Assembly: GCA_949076555.1 (NCBI GenBank)
Contig: CARUOB010000013.1
Location: forward strand, 1-56,690
Direction of reading: 5' to 3'
DNA length: 56,690 nucleotides
From: an uncultured Lachnospiraceae bacterium
GTDB lineage: Bacteria > Bacillota > Clostridia > Lachnospirales > Lachnospiraceae
Under the pieces are notes generated by a model. The model was not told where the DNA came from and did no database searches. It saw only the letters and a program-made list of their open reading frames with translations. The translations under genes were made by a program, and so were the position numbers. Below, one piece after another: positions 9,483-17,189 of this stretch (positions within the stretch are counted from its first letter, which is position 1; the number at the start of each line of letters is the position of its first letter).

Positions 9483-9543
9483 AGACTACCTCCTAATCCA
9501 AATTTAAGCTGTTAGACTCGCGGACCCAAGCCGCGATATTTAT

Positions 9544-9549
9544 ATTATA
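9544..9549 (-). promoter_or_regulatory. Probable -10 element for the asp23 operon
   Basis: Reads TATAAT on the minus strand, 60 nt upstream of the asp23 ATG. The expected -35 position (about 9567-9573) has only a T-rich, poorly matching hexamer, so the promoter may be weak or activator-dependent. Confidence 0.5.
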
Positions 9550-9597
9550 ACCCGATCTTTCCAAAAAAGAAACCGAAAAAAATTCTGCAAATTATAC

Positions 9598-9626
9598 TTG
9601 CATTCTCTTCCACTTTCTGCTATTAT
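9598..9626 (+). promoter_or_regulatory. Sigma-A promoter for rpmB
   Basis: TTGCAT (9598-9603), a 17-bp spacer, and TATTAT (9621-9626). The transcript would start near 9633, exactly at the beginning of the hairpin cluster described for 9635-9697, about 90 nt before the rpmB ATG. Confidence 0.8.
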
Positions 9627-9634
9627 ACAAATGT

Positions 9635-9697
9635 TGCAAAAATCGAACAAGTTCGATTGCAGGGTCCGCTTCGCGGCCCGGTATTATTTTAAAATAA
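9635..9697 (+). promoter_or_regulatory. Structured rpmB 5' leader (three successive hairpins)
   Basis: Three stem-loops follow the inferred start of transcription. First, AATCGAAC-aa-GTTCGATT (9641-9658), extended by TGC/GCA with a bulge. Second, GGG-t-CCGC-ttc-GCGG-CCC (9662-9679). Third, an AT palindrome TTATTTTAAAATAA (9684-9697). The AGGAGG ribosome site follows at 9711-9716. This could be a translational control region for L28, or only a stable leader. I know no described riboswitch that fits. Confidence 0.55.
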
Positions 9698-9723
9698 CTC
9701 TACATTTGTTAGGAGGTGCTAAG

Positions 9724-9909
9724 ATGGCTAAATGTGATATTTGTGGTAAGGGCGCTCATTTCGGAAATAATGTCAGCCATTCTCATAGAAGATCAAACAG
9801 AATTTGGAATTCCAACATTCAGAACGTGAAATGCAAGGTGAATGGCGCAAGCAAGAAACTGCATGTGTGCACTCGCTGCTTAAGATCCGGCGCTGTGGAA
9901 CGCGCGTAA
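9724..9909 (+). CDS. rpmB: Large ribosomal subunit protein bL28
   Basis: Ribosomal protein of 61 residues, normal for the zinc-type bL28. It begins MAKCDICGK and has a second CxxC pair near the end (CTRCLRSG), giving the four-cysteine zinc ribbon form found in many Firmicutes. The ATG at 9724 is preceded by AGGAGG; upstream in-frame codons belong to the leader. Monocistronic: its own promoter at 9598-9626 and a terminator at 9937-9967. Confidence 0.97.
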   Translation: MAKCDICGKGAHFGNNVSHSHRRSNRIWNSNIQNVKCKVNGASKKLHVCTRCLRSGAVERA

Positions 9910-9936
9910 TTTTTGTTTACGAACATAAGACATTGG

Positions 9937-9967
9937 AAAAGAGCTGGCGGATAGTCGGCTCTTTTTT
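9937..9967 (+). terminator. Rho-independent terminator of rpmB
   Basis: AAAAGAGC, a 13-nt loop, then GCTC followed directly by six T (9958-9967). It lies 27 nt after the rpmB stop. Confidence 0.85.
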
Positions 9968-9992
9968 GTGTGCCCTCCCGCACGCTTTTCTC

Positions 9993-10030
9993 AAGGAAAA
10001 AGCAGGCGCAACTCCGCTCTACGCCTGCTT
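9993..10030 (-). terminator. Rho-independent terminator of the J-domain gene
   Basis: On the minus strand AAGCAGGCG (the last codons of the J-domain gene) pairs with GCGCCTGCTT, followed by T-run TTTTT. The stem thus overlaps the stop codon of the gene at 10019. Confidence 0.8.
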
Positions 10031-10564
10031 ACATGTCTCATACTCCCTTTTCAGTCTCTCGTATTCCCTGTTGATCCGCTGAATGGCCTCCGTATCCCCC
10101 GCCACATTGTCGGGGTGGAAAATCTTCGTCAGATCCTTGTACCGCTTTTTGAGCGTCAACAGATTTTTTACGCCATGGAAAAAAACGCCGGTCTCCGGAA
10201 AACTGTCATAAAGGCCCCTCTCTTCCAGCAATTCCTTCTCAGCCGCAAGTCTCGCCCACTCTTTATCAAGCCTCCTGCGATCCATATCCAGCTTTTGAAA
10301 ACCGTCCTTTATGATCTCTAACCGCTCGTCCACAAGCTCATTGTCCTTCCTGATCCGGCTCTGCTTTGCAGACATCTTCCGGTTCAGGCTCTTCATTTCC
10401 TCTTTAAACTGGTCTTTTTCCCGTTCAAATTTCTCTCGCTGTTCCTCAAGCTCCGCGGAAGCCGTCATAATTCTGATATTCTCTTTAAAAAGCCAGGATT
10501 TCAATTCCTGCAGATCATCCGCAGTCAGTCCTTCTTCCAAAAGTATTTCTTCCATATTCTCCAT
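10019..10564 (-). CDS. Coiled-coil protein with a C-terminal J-domain
   Basis: The first two-thirds are a long charged coiled coil (Glu/Lys/Arg heptads, about residues 25-115). The C-terminus is a compact J-domain with the diagnostic HPD near residue 147 in the context LTKIFHPDN, so it should stimulate an Hsp70 (DnaK) partner. It has neither the Gly/Phe region nor the zinc finger of DnaJ, so it is a type III-like J protein with an unknown client. ATG 10562-10564 has GAGGATT in front of it and is preferred to the in-frame ATG at 10576. Found at the end of a minus-strand run after gerW and a membrane peptide. The family is conserved in Lachnospiraceae as far as I recall; function unknown. Confidence 0.8.
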   Translation of the reverse strand: MENMEEILLEEGLTADDLQELKSWLFKENIRIMTASAELEEQREKFEREKDQFKEEMKSLNRKMSAKQSRIRKDNELVDERLEIIKDGFQKLDMDRRRLDKEWARLAAEKELLEERGLYDSFPETGVFFHGVKNLLTLKKRYKDLTKIFHPDNVAGDTEAIQRINREYERLKREYETCKQA

Positions 10565-10585
10565 CGTAATCCTCATATCTTTTGT

Positions 10586-10723
10586 CTAACAGCAAAAAAA
10601 GCTGTAGCCAATCAGCAAAAGCAGCACAATTAAAAGAAGCCCAAGAAAACGATTTACCAGAAAAAGCATAATAAGCATTCCTGCCGCAACACAAAACGCC
10701 ACAAATCCGATCATTTTTTTCAT
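10586..10723 (-). CDS. Small hydrophobic membrane peptide (45 residues)
   Basis: An open frame of 45 codons between gerW and the J-domain gene. It begins MKKMIGFVAFC and is otherwise almost wholly apolar, with two short hydrophobic stretches (about residues 5-22 and 27-41) around VNR and a CC terminus. AGGGGT lies about 8 nt upstream of the ATG (10721-10723). The strand and tight spacing match its neighbours (55 nt to gerW, 21 nt to the J-domain gene). I do not recognise a family; composition and context make it a likely real small protein. Confidence 0.6.
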   Translation of the reverse strand: MKKMIGFVAFCVAAGMLIMLFLVNRFLGLLLIVLLLLIGYSFFCC

Positions 10724-10778
10724 GGGCTACCCCTGTTTATGCTCTTACAATACTATATGCAGCCACTCCGGAAAGTTG

Positions 10779-11171
10779 CTATTTATTTTCTTCCGGGAAA
10801 GCAATGTCAACAGCCTTGTCGTCGGCCAGCATCTCTTCCTTGGGGGATGTAAATTTCTCCACGATATCCGGGATCATGTCGAGCACCTTTGTGACCATAT
10901 CCTGGTTCTTGATATTGACAAGTTTTGTCGTGCCGTCCTTGATCACCAACACCGCGCTGGGCGTCATTTTCGCGGAGAAACCGCCTCCGCCGCCGTTTTT
11001 CTTATCGCCTGCGCTTGCGCCCGCACCCACGCCGAAGCTCACATCCACCAACGGCAGAATAATGGTATCTCCGACCTGTGTGGCGTCGCCCACCACCGTC
11101 TTGGTGCCGATCACGGCATTCATGCCCTTCATCAGGGACTCAATCACTCCGCTAAAATTATTCTCACCCAT
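10779..11171 (-). CDS. gerW: GerW family sporulation protein (YtfJ)
   Basis: A 130-residue GerW/YtfJ protein, made during sporulation and needed for normal germination in Bacillus. Recognisable features are the N-terminal helix ending GMNAVIGTKTVVG, the central DVSFGVGAGASAG stretch followed by a poly-Gly segment, and the conserved SAVLVIKDGTTKLV core. Its ATG (11169-11171) directly abuts the stop of the DUF2953 gene (11172), so the two are translationally coupled. The same DUF2953-gerW order occurs as ytfI-ytfJ in Bacillus. Confidence 0.95.
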   Translation of the reverse strand: MGENNFSGVIESLMKGMNAVIGTKTVVGDATQVGDTIILPLVDVSFGVGAGASAGDKKNGGGGGFSAKMTPSAVLVIKDGTTKLVNIKNQDMVTKVLDMIPDIVEKFTSPKEEMLADDKAVDIAFPEENK

Positions 11172-12239
11172 TTACACTGCCTCCTTTTTTAACAGACCGT
11201 ACAGTTTTCTGATATCCTTATTGAAATAAATCCGAACCGCCGTCCGGACAAAAGTGAAAAACCGCAGCTTTCCCTTGATGAACACACGTCCCTCCAGGCG
11301 TTTTCTCTCAAAGTCTCCGGCCACATTCACCTGCGGGCCGAAAATCGGATACAACATGCCGCATACCGCCAGAATCTCCCCTGTCGCAGCGGGATCGTCC
11401 ATGCCGACAATAAGCGAAACTTCGAACCGGTCCGGCTTCAGGCGCTTGAGAATCGTCATAAGTTCACCCTTGCACAGGGCAAAGGAACGCTGAAACGGTT
11501 CCCCTTCTATCACACCCTTGTAATACTCTATAGTATCCGATACAGACCTTATTTTATCACAGATATTTTGGATTGTGTACTGTATATTTTCAAAGATACT
11601 CTTAATTTTTGCGAAAATCTTACGAAGAATCTCTGGAATCGCACGCAGCTTGTCCCAAAATGTGGGCTTTTTACCGGGAGAAACCGCGCTTTCTTTTTCC
11701 TCATCCTGCGCGATGCCTTCCGCAGCTCCCTCTGTCCCACCGACGGCTCCTATTTCTCTAACCGTCTGCGTTTCTTCTATATTACGTTTTCCTTCTGCAT
11801 TTCGTGTCTCTTCTCGCTTCTCTTCGCTTTCCTGCTTCTCTGCCTTTGTCTCCCCGGCAGATTTTTCTTCCGGCCTCTCTGCCGCGGTTTCCAGTTTCTT
11901 TTTCTTCTTTCTGTCTTTTCCGCTTCCCGTCTTACCCGGTTTCGTCCTGCCGCCGGACTTCTCCCGCTTCGGCAGCCTAAAAACCGTAACCACCATGAGC
12001 CGCGCCCGCACAGACAGACTTCCGGCAAAACGTACCAGCACATTCACAAAATGCAAAAGCCATGTGACCTTCACCGTGACGACAACAGGCGGCTCCCCCG
12101 CCCCCTCTTTCCTCACCGCCTCGATCCGATAGCGGACCGGCACAAAAAGGGCGCAGACAGCTGCGAGTAACAGTATGCCCAGAATGCACAAAAGCACAAT
12201 CCCTATGATCTTTAATATGAACAGCAGTATATGTAGCAT
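11172..12239 (-). CDS. DUF2953 domain membrane protein (YtfI-like)
   Basis: 355 residues from ATG 12237-12239, which has GGAG 8 nt upstream; a longer frame to 12281 would overlap the preceding gene. One N-terminal membrane helix (HILLFILKIIGIVLL, about residues 3-28) is followed by a VPVRYRI strand typical of DUF2953. A long charged Lys/Glu/Arg-rich linker (about residues 95-190) is low in complexity. The conserved C-terminal part ends in a predicted soluble domain. DUF2953 proteins accompany gerW in spore formers; the biochemical role is unknown. Confidence 0.88.
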   Translation of the reverse strand: MLHILLFILKIIGIVLLCILGILLLAAVCALFVPVRYRIEAVRKEGAGEPPVVVTVKVTWLLHFVNVLVRFAGSLSVRARLMVVTVFRLPKREKSGGRTKPGKTGSGKDRKKKKKLETAAERPEEKSAGETKAEKQESEEKREETRNAEGKRNIEETQTVREIGAVGGTEGAAEGIAQDEEKESAVSPGKKPTFWDKLRAIPEILRKIFAKIKSIFENIQYTIQNICDKIRSVSDTIEYYKGVIEGEPFQRSFALCKGELMTILKRLKPDRFEVSLIVGMDDPAATGEILAVCGMLYPIFGPQVNVAGDFERKRLEGRVFIKGKLRFFTFVRTAVRIYFNKDIRKLYGLLKKEAV

Positions 12240-12255
12240 TTCGTCTCCAAGTAGC

Positions 12256-12585
12256 CTATTTTTTAAAGTTTTCCGGGTCAATCCCGGAAAGATACGTCAC
12301 AAGCTGCGCCTGACCGGTGGCGGCAAGTGACTCCTTCGCAATCCGTTCGATCAAGTCAAAAGCCTCCTCCCTGCCGTTTGCCAATCCGACAATACATCCG
12401 GGCGGATTTTCCTTATAGTACCACTGGGAAAGCATCAGGCTGTGATACACCGCAAGCCGGTCAGTCCCGCCGTCGTAGGCGATCACATAAAGCCACGGCT
12501 GTTTTTTGTGGCGTTTCAGTTTTCTTATGGCCTTTTCGGGCTTTTTAACAGTATCCCCGATATAGAGGTTTTTATAAAAATTCAT
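12256..12585 (-). CDS. Conserved hypothetical protein (109 residues)
   Basis: Small basic soluble protein with no membrane segment or signal peptide. Recognisable stretches are LYIGDTVKKPEKAI and PWLYVIAYDGGTDRL. AAGGA precedes the ATG. It ends 16 nt before DUF2953, so it is the first gene of the gerW unit. I recall similar short proteins in Lachnospiraceae genomes but no function; none can be derived from the sequence. Confidence 0.75.
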   Translation of the reverse strand: MNFYKNLYIGDTVKKPEKAIRKLKRHKKQPWLYVIAYDGGTDRLAVYHSLMLSQWYYKENPPGCIVGLANGREEAFDLIERIAKESLAATGQAQLVTYLSGIDPENFKK

Positions 12586-12738
12586 GTGGATTCCTTATAA
12601 AATAAAGCGCCGGGCATCTGCCCCTGCCATTTTTCATTGCTATCGGAAATAGTTTATCACATTTCCCATAAATAGGACAGGGAAATTTCCCGCGCCGCGT
12701 AACAGTTCAGCCTTTGGCTTCACTGCCACCGCGCCGCC

Positions 12739-12912
12739 TTACATCTGCTTTCTCACCACCGCATACTCGTCGTCGCGCTGGTAGAAGGCGCACGAAAAGC
12801 TCCCGCCCCGCAAAAACTGGCTCATATCGTCCTCATCCAGGTCCACCATACACACATAATACTCATAATCCTCGTCGTACTGATAGTTGCTGCAAGTATC
12901 GCAAATACTCAT
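12739..12912 (-). CDS. DUF6472-like CxxC mini-protein
   Basis: 57 residues from ATG 12910-12912 (AAGGCGG just upstream). The frame is open for 20 more codons, but those are basic and unlike the family. It opens MSICDTCSNYQYDEDYEYY and has two further cysteines (YVCMVD and FSCAFY), a four-Cys pattern suggesting a small metal-binding fold. It is very acidic. I recognise this as the short DUF6472-type protein found next to housekeeping genes in Lachnospiraceae; function unknown. Confidence 0.75.
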   Translation of the reverse strand: MSICDTCSNYQYDEDYEYYVCMVDLDEDDMSQFLRGGSFSCAFYQRDDEYAVVRKQM

Positions 12913-13042
12913 ATTATCCGCCTTTCTGCCGCATTTCTTCCGGATCTTCGTCCGAAGCTGCGCTTTTTTCAATCCATACCGTTTTACAAAAATAGTGCAA
13001 AGATGAACTGTTACGTTTTACCCATAATACAGCAGGAAACGA

Positions 13043-13072
13043 TTGACTTCTCAAGCAGAAGTTTTATACTAT
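13043..13072 (+). promoter_or_regulatory. Promoter for the HD-GYP gene
   Basis: TTGACT (13043-13048), an 18-bp spacer and TACTAT (13067-13072), about 115 nt before the ATG. The -10 lies inside the first copy of the tandem repeat at 13053-13093, so a protein binding the repeat would cover the promoter. Confidence 0.6.
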
Positions 13073-13093
13073 AAAGCAGAAGTTTTTACTATA
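13053..13093 (+). repeat. Tandem 20/21-bp repeat over the HD-GYP promoter
   Basis: Two adjacent units start with AAGCAGAAGTTTT and end with TACTATA (13053-13073 and 13074-13093), identical except for one missing base. The second unit is also half of an inverted repeat, AAGCAGA (13074-13080) with TCTGCTT (13094-13100). A likely operator-type array. Confidence 0.75.
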
Positions 13094-13188
13094 TCTGCTT
13101 ATTATTTTTATAATCAATTTTACCACTACATATAGGGTTCGCGCAGTCCCCTTTGCGCGCGGCCCCCGCAGAAACGGAGGATTTGTTT

Positions 13189-14253
13189 ATGAAAGATGTA
13201 GCCCGCATGACACTGGAAGAAGGCATGATAATCGGTGAGGACATCTACAGCTACCGGAACGAGCTGATTGTTCCGAAGGACACCGTGGTGAACAAAAAAG
13301 TGCTGAAAAAACTGGAACACCACTCTATCATCTGCGTTACCGTGAAGGAGGATGTTGACTTCGCCACCACCCACTTCGAAAAAGTGCGTCTGAGCAGGGA
13401 ATTTCAGTCCTTCCAGCTCACCTACAACAACTGTATGCCCATCTACGCCAAGCTGATGAACCGTTTCGTCGAAACCGGCGTCTGGAAAAGCACCAGCCAG
13501 CTAAAAGACATCTACCTGAAAATCGCGGCCTGTGCGAAGACCGGGGAAGCGCTCCTCGATTTCCTCTACAACATGCTGCCCAGAGAAGATACCATGACCC
13601 ACGCCCACTGCCTCAACTCCGCGCTGCTCGCCGGTGTTTTCGGCACTTGGTGGGAATTGTCGCAGGAGGACATGATGCTCTTAGTCCAGTGCGGCTTCTT
13701 CTACGATATCGGAAAGTTAAAGCTCCCGCAGGAGCTTCTCTGGAAGTCCGAGAAGCTGACCGATCTGGAATACACGAAGTTGAAAACCCACACCATGCTC
13801 GGATTTGAGCTGTTAAAAGACCAGCCGGAAATCGGAGACGCCATTATCAAGGCCACACTCCAGCACCATGAACGCTGCGACGGCTCCGGCTATCCCTCCA
13901 AGCTGCGCGGCGATAAAATCAATATTTTCGCCAAGTATATCGCAATCATTGACGCCTACGAGGCCATGACCTCCGCCCGCACCTACAGACAGCCGCTCCA
14001 TCCCTTTCAGGTCATCGAAAATTTTGAGCGGGAAGGCTATGAGAAATACGACAAATCGCTTCTTCAGCCCATTCTTTACCACATAGCGGCAACCCAGCTC
14101 GGTTTTCGGGTGCGCTTAAACAATGACGAGGAGGCGAGCGTATCCGGTACCGTCAATAAAGACAGCCTGTCAAGGCCTCTCTTAAAACGGGAAGACGGAA
14201 GCACCATAGATCTCGCCGCCCGCCCCGATTTATATATAACCGCTATTTTTTAA
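13189..14253 (+). CDS. HD-GYP domain protein with one substituted metal ligand
   Basis: 354 residues from ATG 13189 (GGAGG at 13176-13180). A non-catalytic N-terminal region of about 120 residues is followed by an HD-GYP domain, the family of c-di-GMP phosphodiesterases. The helix with H138/H140 (THAHCLNS), H201 (KTHTMLG), HHERCDGSGYP at 226-236 and D255 (IIDAYEAMT) are all in place. The usual HDIGK motif, however, reads YDIGK: tyrosine replaces the first metal-binding histidine at residue 172. Activity may be altered or lost, leaving a c-di-GMP binder or another phosphohydrolase. Own promoter upstream and a UUCG-loop terminator downstream. Confidence 0.93.
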   Translation: MKDVARMTLEEGMIIGEDIYSYRNELIVPKDTVVNKKVLKKLEHHSIICVTVKEDVDFATTHFEKVRLSREFQSFQLTYNNCMPIYAKLMNRFVETGVWKSTSQLKDIYLKIAACAKTGEALLDFLYNMLPREDTMTHAHCLNSALLAGVFGTWWELSQEDMMLLVQCGFFYDIGKLKLPQELLWKSEKLTDLEYTKLKTHTMLGFELLKDQPEIGDAIIKATLQHHERCDGSGYPSKLRGDKINIFAKYIAIIDAYEAMTSARTYRQPLHPFQVIENFEREGYEKYDKSLLQPILYHIAATQLGFRVRLNNDEEASVSGTVNKDSLSRPLLKREDGSTIDLAARPDLYITAIF

Positions 14254-14265
14254 ATACGATTGCAT

Positions 14266-14291
14266 ACCGGGTGCTTCGGCATCCGGTTTTC
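14266..14291 (+). terminator. Terminator of the HD-GYP gene
   Basis: ACCGGGTGC-TTCG-GCATCCGGT with one G-T wobble, then TTTT. The stable UUCG tetraloop and convergent position before the PBP stop support termination of the plus-strand transcript. Confidence 0.8.
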
Positions 14292-14313
14292 TCATGTATA
14301 CGCTCCTGTCTTA

Positions 14314-15801
14314 CTATTCCTCGAAATAAGCGTCCAGAATCCGCTTTGCAATGGGCACGGCATAATCTCCGCCGCTGCCCGCCCCTTCTATGATAATCGT
14401 CACGCACACCTGCGGCTCCTCTGCGGGCGCGAAGCCCGTAAACCATGCGTGGGAGTCTGTCTTGACTTTATTGTATTCCGCCGACCCGGTCTTTCCCGCC
14501 GCCGTGTAGGAAAGGCCGGAAAGTTTCGTGCCGGTGCCGCTCTTCACCACTTCTTCCATCAGCCCCGTCATGATCTGCGCCTCCTCACTGCTCATAAGCC
14601 GCTTGTAGGAGGTTGGCGAAAACTGCTTTACCACCGTTTTCCCGCTGCTTTCCACCCGCTCTAAAAGATAGGGTTTCATCAGCATACCGTCGTTGGCGAT
14701 GGCGCAGGTGATCATGTTTAACTGCAAAGGCGTCATCTGCGTGGTTCCCTGCCCGATGGATGCCTGCATCACATCCGCGTCCGAAGTGTCCGCATCTATC
14801 ACAAGTTTACTCTGATTATAGGCGAAATCCACCTTCAGCTCCCTGTTAAACAAAAGGTCATCCAGCGTATCCCCGAATTTCTTTCTGTCAAGGGACAGGC
14901 CGATACTGGCAAAGGCGGCGTTGCACGATTTTGCGAAAGCCTTGGAAAAGTCCTCGCTGCCGTGGACCGTGCCGTGGTAACAGTTGATTCTCTCCTCCCC
15001 GTGTGTGAGCCTGCCGTTACACTGATATCTAAACTGACTATACGAGTCAATGTTTTCTCTGATATATTCCAGCGCCGTCACAATCTTAAAGGTGGAGCCT
15101 GGCGGATATAAGCCCTGCGTCACCCGGTTTAGCAAGACACTGCTCTCCTTGTCGGCAATCAGTCCGTCCCAGATCACATCAATTTCGTTGGGATCGAAGT
15201 CCGGCTTTGAAACCATGGCAAGAATCCGCCCCGTGGACGGCTCCGACACGATCACCGCCCCGCTGTAGATACCGAGGGAATCATAGGCGATCTGCTGTAA
15301 ATCCACATCCAGCGTCGTGATCACGCTGTCCCCCGGATACTTTTCCCCGGCCACGTCGTTTGCAACCTTTTCGGAGAGTCTGGCGTTGGAATTGATCAGG
15401 TAATAATTTGCCTGCGCTTCTATGCCGAACTTTCCGTTTGTGGCATAACCCACCGCGTGGGAGAACATGTTGGCGTAAGGATACACCCGTACTTCCTCTC
15501 CCTCCGTATCCGTCGCCGTCTCCGCCAAAATCTGACCGCCCGCCGCATAAATCGTTCCCCGGCTGTTCTGGGCAACCAAAATCTCCTGCCTCGTGTTGTA
15601 GCTGTTATTCATCAATGTCTGTCTGTGGGTAACCGCATAATGGCAAGTATATCCCATCATCACAAAAAACAGGCCCACAAAGAACCAGGTAACCGTCATA
15701 ATCTGCCGGTTACGCTTCTTCCTCGTCTTCCCTGTCCTGCGGTTCTTCTCCCGCTCTCTGCCCGCTCTTCTTTCTGTTCTTTCGTTTTCTGTTTTTGGCA
15801 C
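14314..15801 (-). CDS. Class B penicillin-binding protein (PbpA type)
   Basis: Transpeptidase that crosslinks peptidoglycan together with a SEDS polymerase. After a basic cytoplasmic tail (about 35 residues rich in Arg/Lys) comes one membrane anchor (WFFVGLFFVMMGYTC), then a pedestal and a transpeptidase domain. The active-site motifs are STFK near residue 235, SCN near 289 and KTGSAEY near 437. At 495 residues it is of the short class (like mycobacterial PbpA), not the 650-plus residue PBP2/PBP3. The start is GTG 15799-15801 with AAGGAGA 8 nt upstream, inside the end of the FtsW/RodA gene (92-nt overlap). An internal ATG at 15699 has a poor site but would remove the tail. Confidence 0.93.
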   Translation of the reverse strand: MPKTENERTERRAGREREKNRRTGKTRKKRNRQIMTVTWFFVGLFFVMMGYTCHYAVTHRQTLMNNSYNTRQEILVAQNSRGTIYAAGGQILAETATDTEGEEVRVYPYANMFSHAVGYATNGKFGIEAQANYYLINSNARLSEKVANDVAGEKYPGDSVITTLDVDLQQIAYDSLGIYSGAVIVSEPSTGRILAMVSKPDFDPNEIDVIWDGLIADKESSVLLNRVTQGLYPPGSTFKIVTALEYIRENIDSYSQFRYQCNGRLTHGEERINCYHGTVHGSEDFSKAFAKSCNAAFASIGLSLDRKKFGDTLDDLLFNRELKVDFAYNQSKLVIDADTSDADVMQASIGQGTTQMTPLQLNMITCAIANDGMLMKPYLLERVESSGKTVVKQFSPTSYKRLMSSEEAQIMTGLMEEVVKSGTGTKLSGLSYTAAGKTGSAEYNKVKTDSHAWFTGFAPAEEPQVCVTIIIEGAGSGGDYAVPIAKRILDAYFEE

Positions 15802-17110
15802 GTCTGTCTCCTTCGTCCCGTCTGATAATATAAAGTCCCTCTATCACAAAGAATATGACTAATGTAGTCAACACCGAACTGCCGCCATAACTGATAAAGG
15901 GCAGCGTCACACCCGTCATGGGGATAAATTTGGTTCCGCCTCCCACGGTCAGAAACACCTGAAAAATATAAGTCACGCCCAGTCCAAAGGCGATCAGCCT
16001 GTAAAAACGATCCTGAAGCTTCAAGGAAATATTCATGCACATAATAAAACTGCTGATGCAGATCAGAATCATACACATGGAAAAGAGAATGCCCAGCTCC
16101 TCCGCCACCGCCGAGAAGACAAAATCCGCCTCCACCAGCGGAATCGCGGTGGGATTTCCCCGGAAAAGCCCCAGACCGAACCACCCGCCGCTGCTGATGC
16201 CAAACAAGGACTGGGTAATCTGGAATCCCGCGTCGTCAATACAGCTAAAGGGGTCCCGCCACGCCTGCACGCGCACCTGCACATGGGAAAACATCCGGTA
16301 GGCGACGACCGCCGCGCCTGCGCCGCCAGCCGCCCCCAGAAACAGATAAATCCATCTGCCCGTAGCGATAAACGCCATAAGCACATATACCACAAAGAAA
16401 ATCAGTGCGCTTCCCAGATCCTTGGACGCCACCAGAATCAGCACGTGTGCCCCCGCCAGCACGGCTGTCACCGCCACCCGCAGAAAATCCCATGTTTCAC
16501 TGAATGCGCTTGCCACGAAAAATACGAATACAATCTTCACAAACTCCGAGGGCTGGAAGGTGATTCCCGCCACAGAGTAGGAAATTTTCGAGCCGTAAGT
16601 GACCGATCCGAGAATCAGCACCACACCGAGAGCCGCAATGCCCACGCCCGCGTAAACCCACGTCAGACTCTTCAAAAACTTCAGATTGCGGATAAAGAAA
16701 GGCACCGCCATACCGATGATGATGGACGCCGTCACAATAAAAAACTGCTTGATTGCCCGCTCATAGGACAGCCTCGTGAGAATCACAAAGCCGATGCTTA
16801 AAAGCATACACATATTATTGATAATGAGAAGATTTCCCTTCGGGTAGATCATGCGAAACAGCATGACCGTGGAAAACAGTAATATCTGCTGCAGCACATA
16901 AAAAAGCAGATACTCGATCTTCCCGGTCTCAAAGCAGATCACAAGAAAACACGAAAAATGCACCAGAAACATCCAAATGTTCTGGCGGAAATACCCTGCT
17001 TTTCGCCTCTCCTCCTCCTGAAACCGAAACACCAAAAAGCATTCCAGCGTATAGCAGGCGATAAACAGCGTGATAAAATATTTAGAAAGCTCTGTGATAT
17101 ACAGCTCCAT
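15710..17110 (-). CDS. FtsW/RodA/SpoVE family SEDS glycosyltransferase
   Basis: Polytopic membrane protein of 466 residues that polymerises glycan strands from lipid II. About ten hydrophobic segments are visible. The SEDS signatures include the region around FQPSEFVKI and the C-terminal GVTLPFISYGGSS block. The tail after the last helix is strongly charged (RRDEGDRRAKNRKR... then acidic). ATG 17108-17110 is chosen because AGGTGG is 5 nt upstream; ATG 17113 and GTG 17119 are too close to or upstream of it. Coupled to the PBP through a 92-nt overlap, forming a SEDS-bPBP pair. Whether it serves elongation, division or sporulation cannot be told here. Confidence 0.93.
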   Translation of the reverse strand: MELYITELSKYFITLFIACYTLECFLVFRFQEEERRKAGYFRQNIWMFLVHFSCFLVICFETGKIEYLLFYVLQQILLFSTVMLFRMIYPKGNLLIINNMCMLLSIGFVILTRLSYERAIKQFFIVTASIIIGMAVPFFIRNLKFLKSLTWVYAGVGIAALGVVLILGSVTYGSKISYSVAGITFQPSEFVKIVFVFFVASAFSETWDFLRVAVTAVLAGAHVLILVASKDLGSALIFFVVYVLMAFIATGRWIYLFLGAAGGAGAAVVAYRMFSHVQVRVQAWRDPFSCIDDAGFQITQSLFGISSGGWFGLGLFRGNPTAIPLVEADFVFSAVAEELGILFSMCMILICISSFIMCMNISLKLQDRFYRLIAFGLGVTYIFQVFLTVGGGTKFIPMTGVTLPFISYGGSSVLTTLVIFFVIEGLYIIRRDEGDRRAKNRKRKNRKKSGQRAGEEPQDREDEEEA

Positions 17111-17189
17111 CATAACCACCTATATTTGATCAAACACGAAGAACGCCGATTTACAAGCATTCTCCCCGTGATACTTCGCACTTTATGCA

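Noticed and set aside
15696..16184. Minus-strand frame of 162 codons inside the FtsW/RodA gene
   Set aside because: Different frame within a well-supported SEDS gene; no ribosome site of note.
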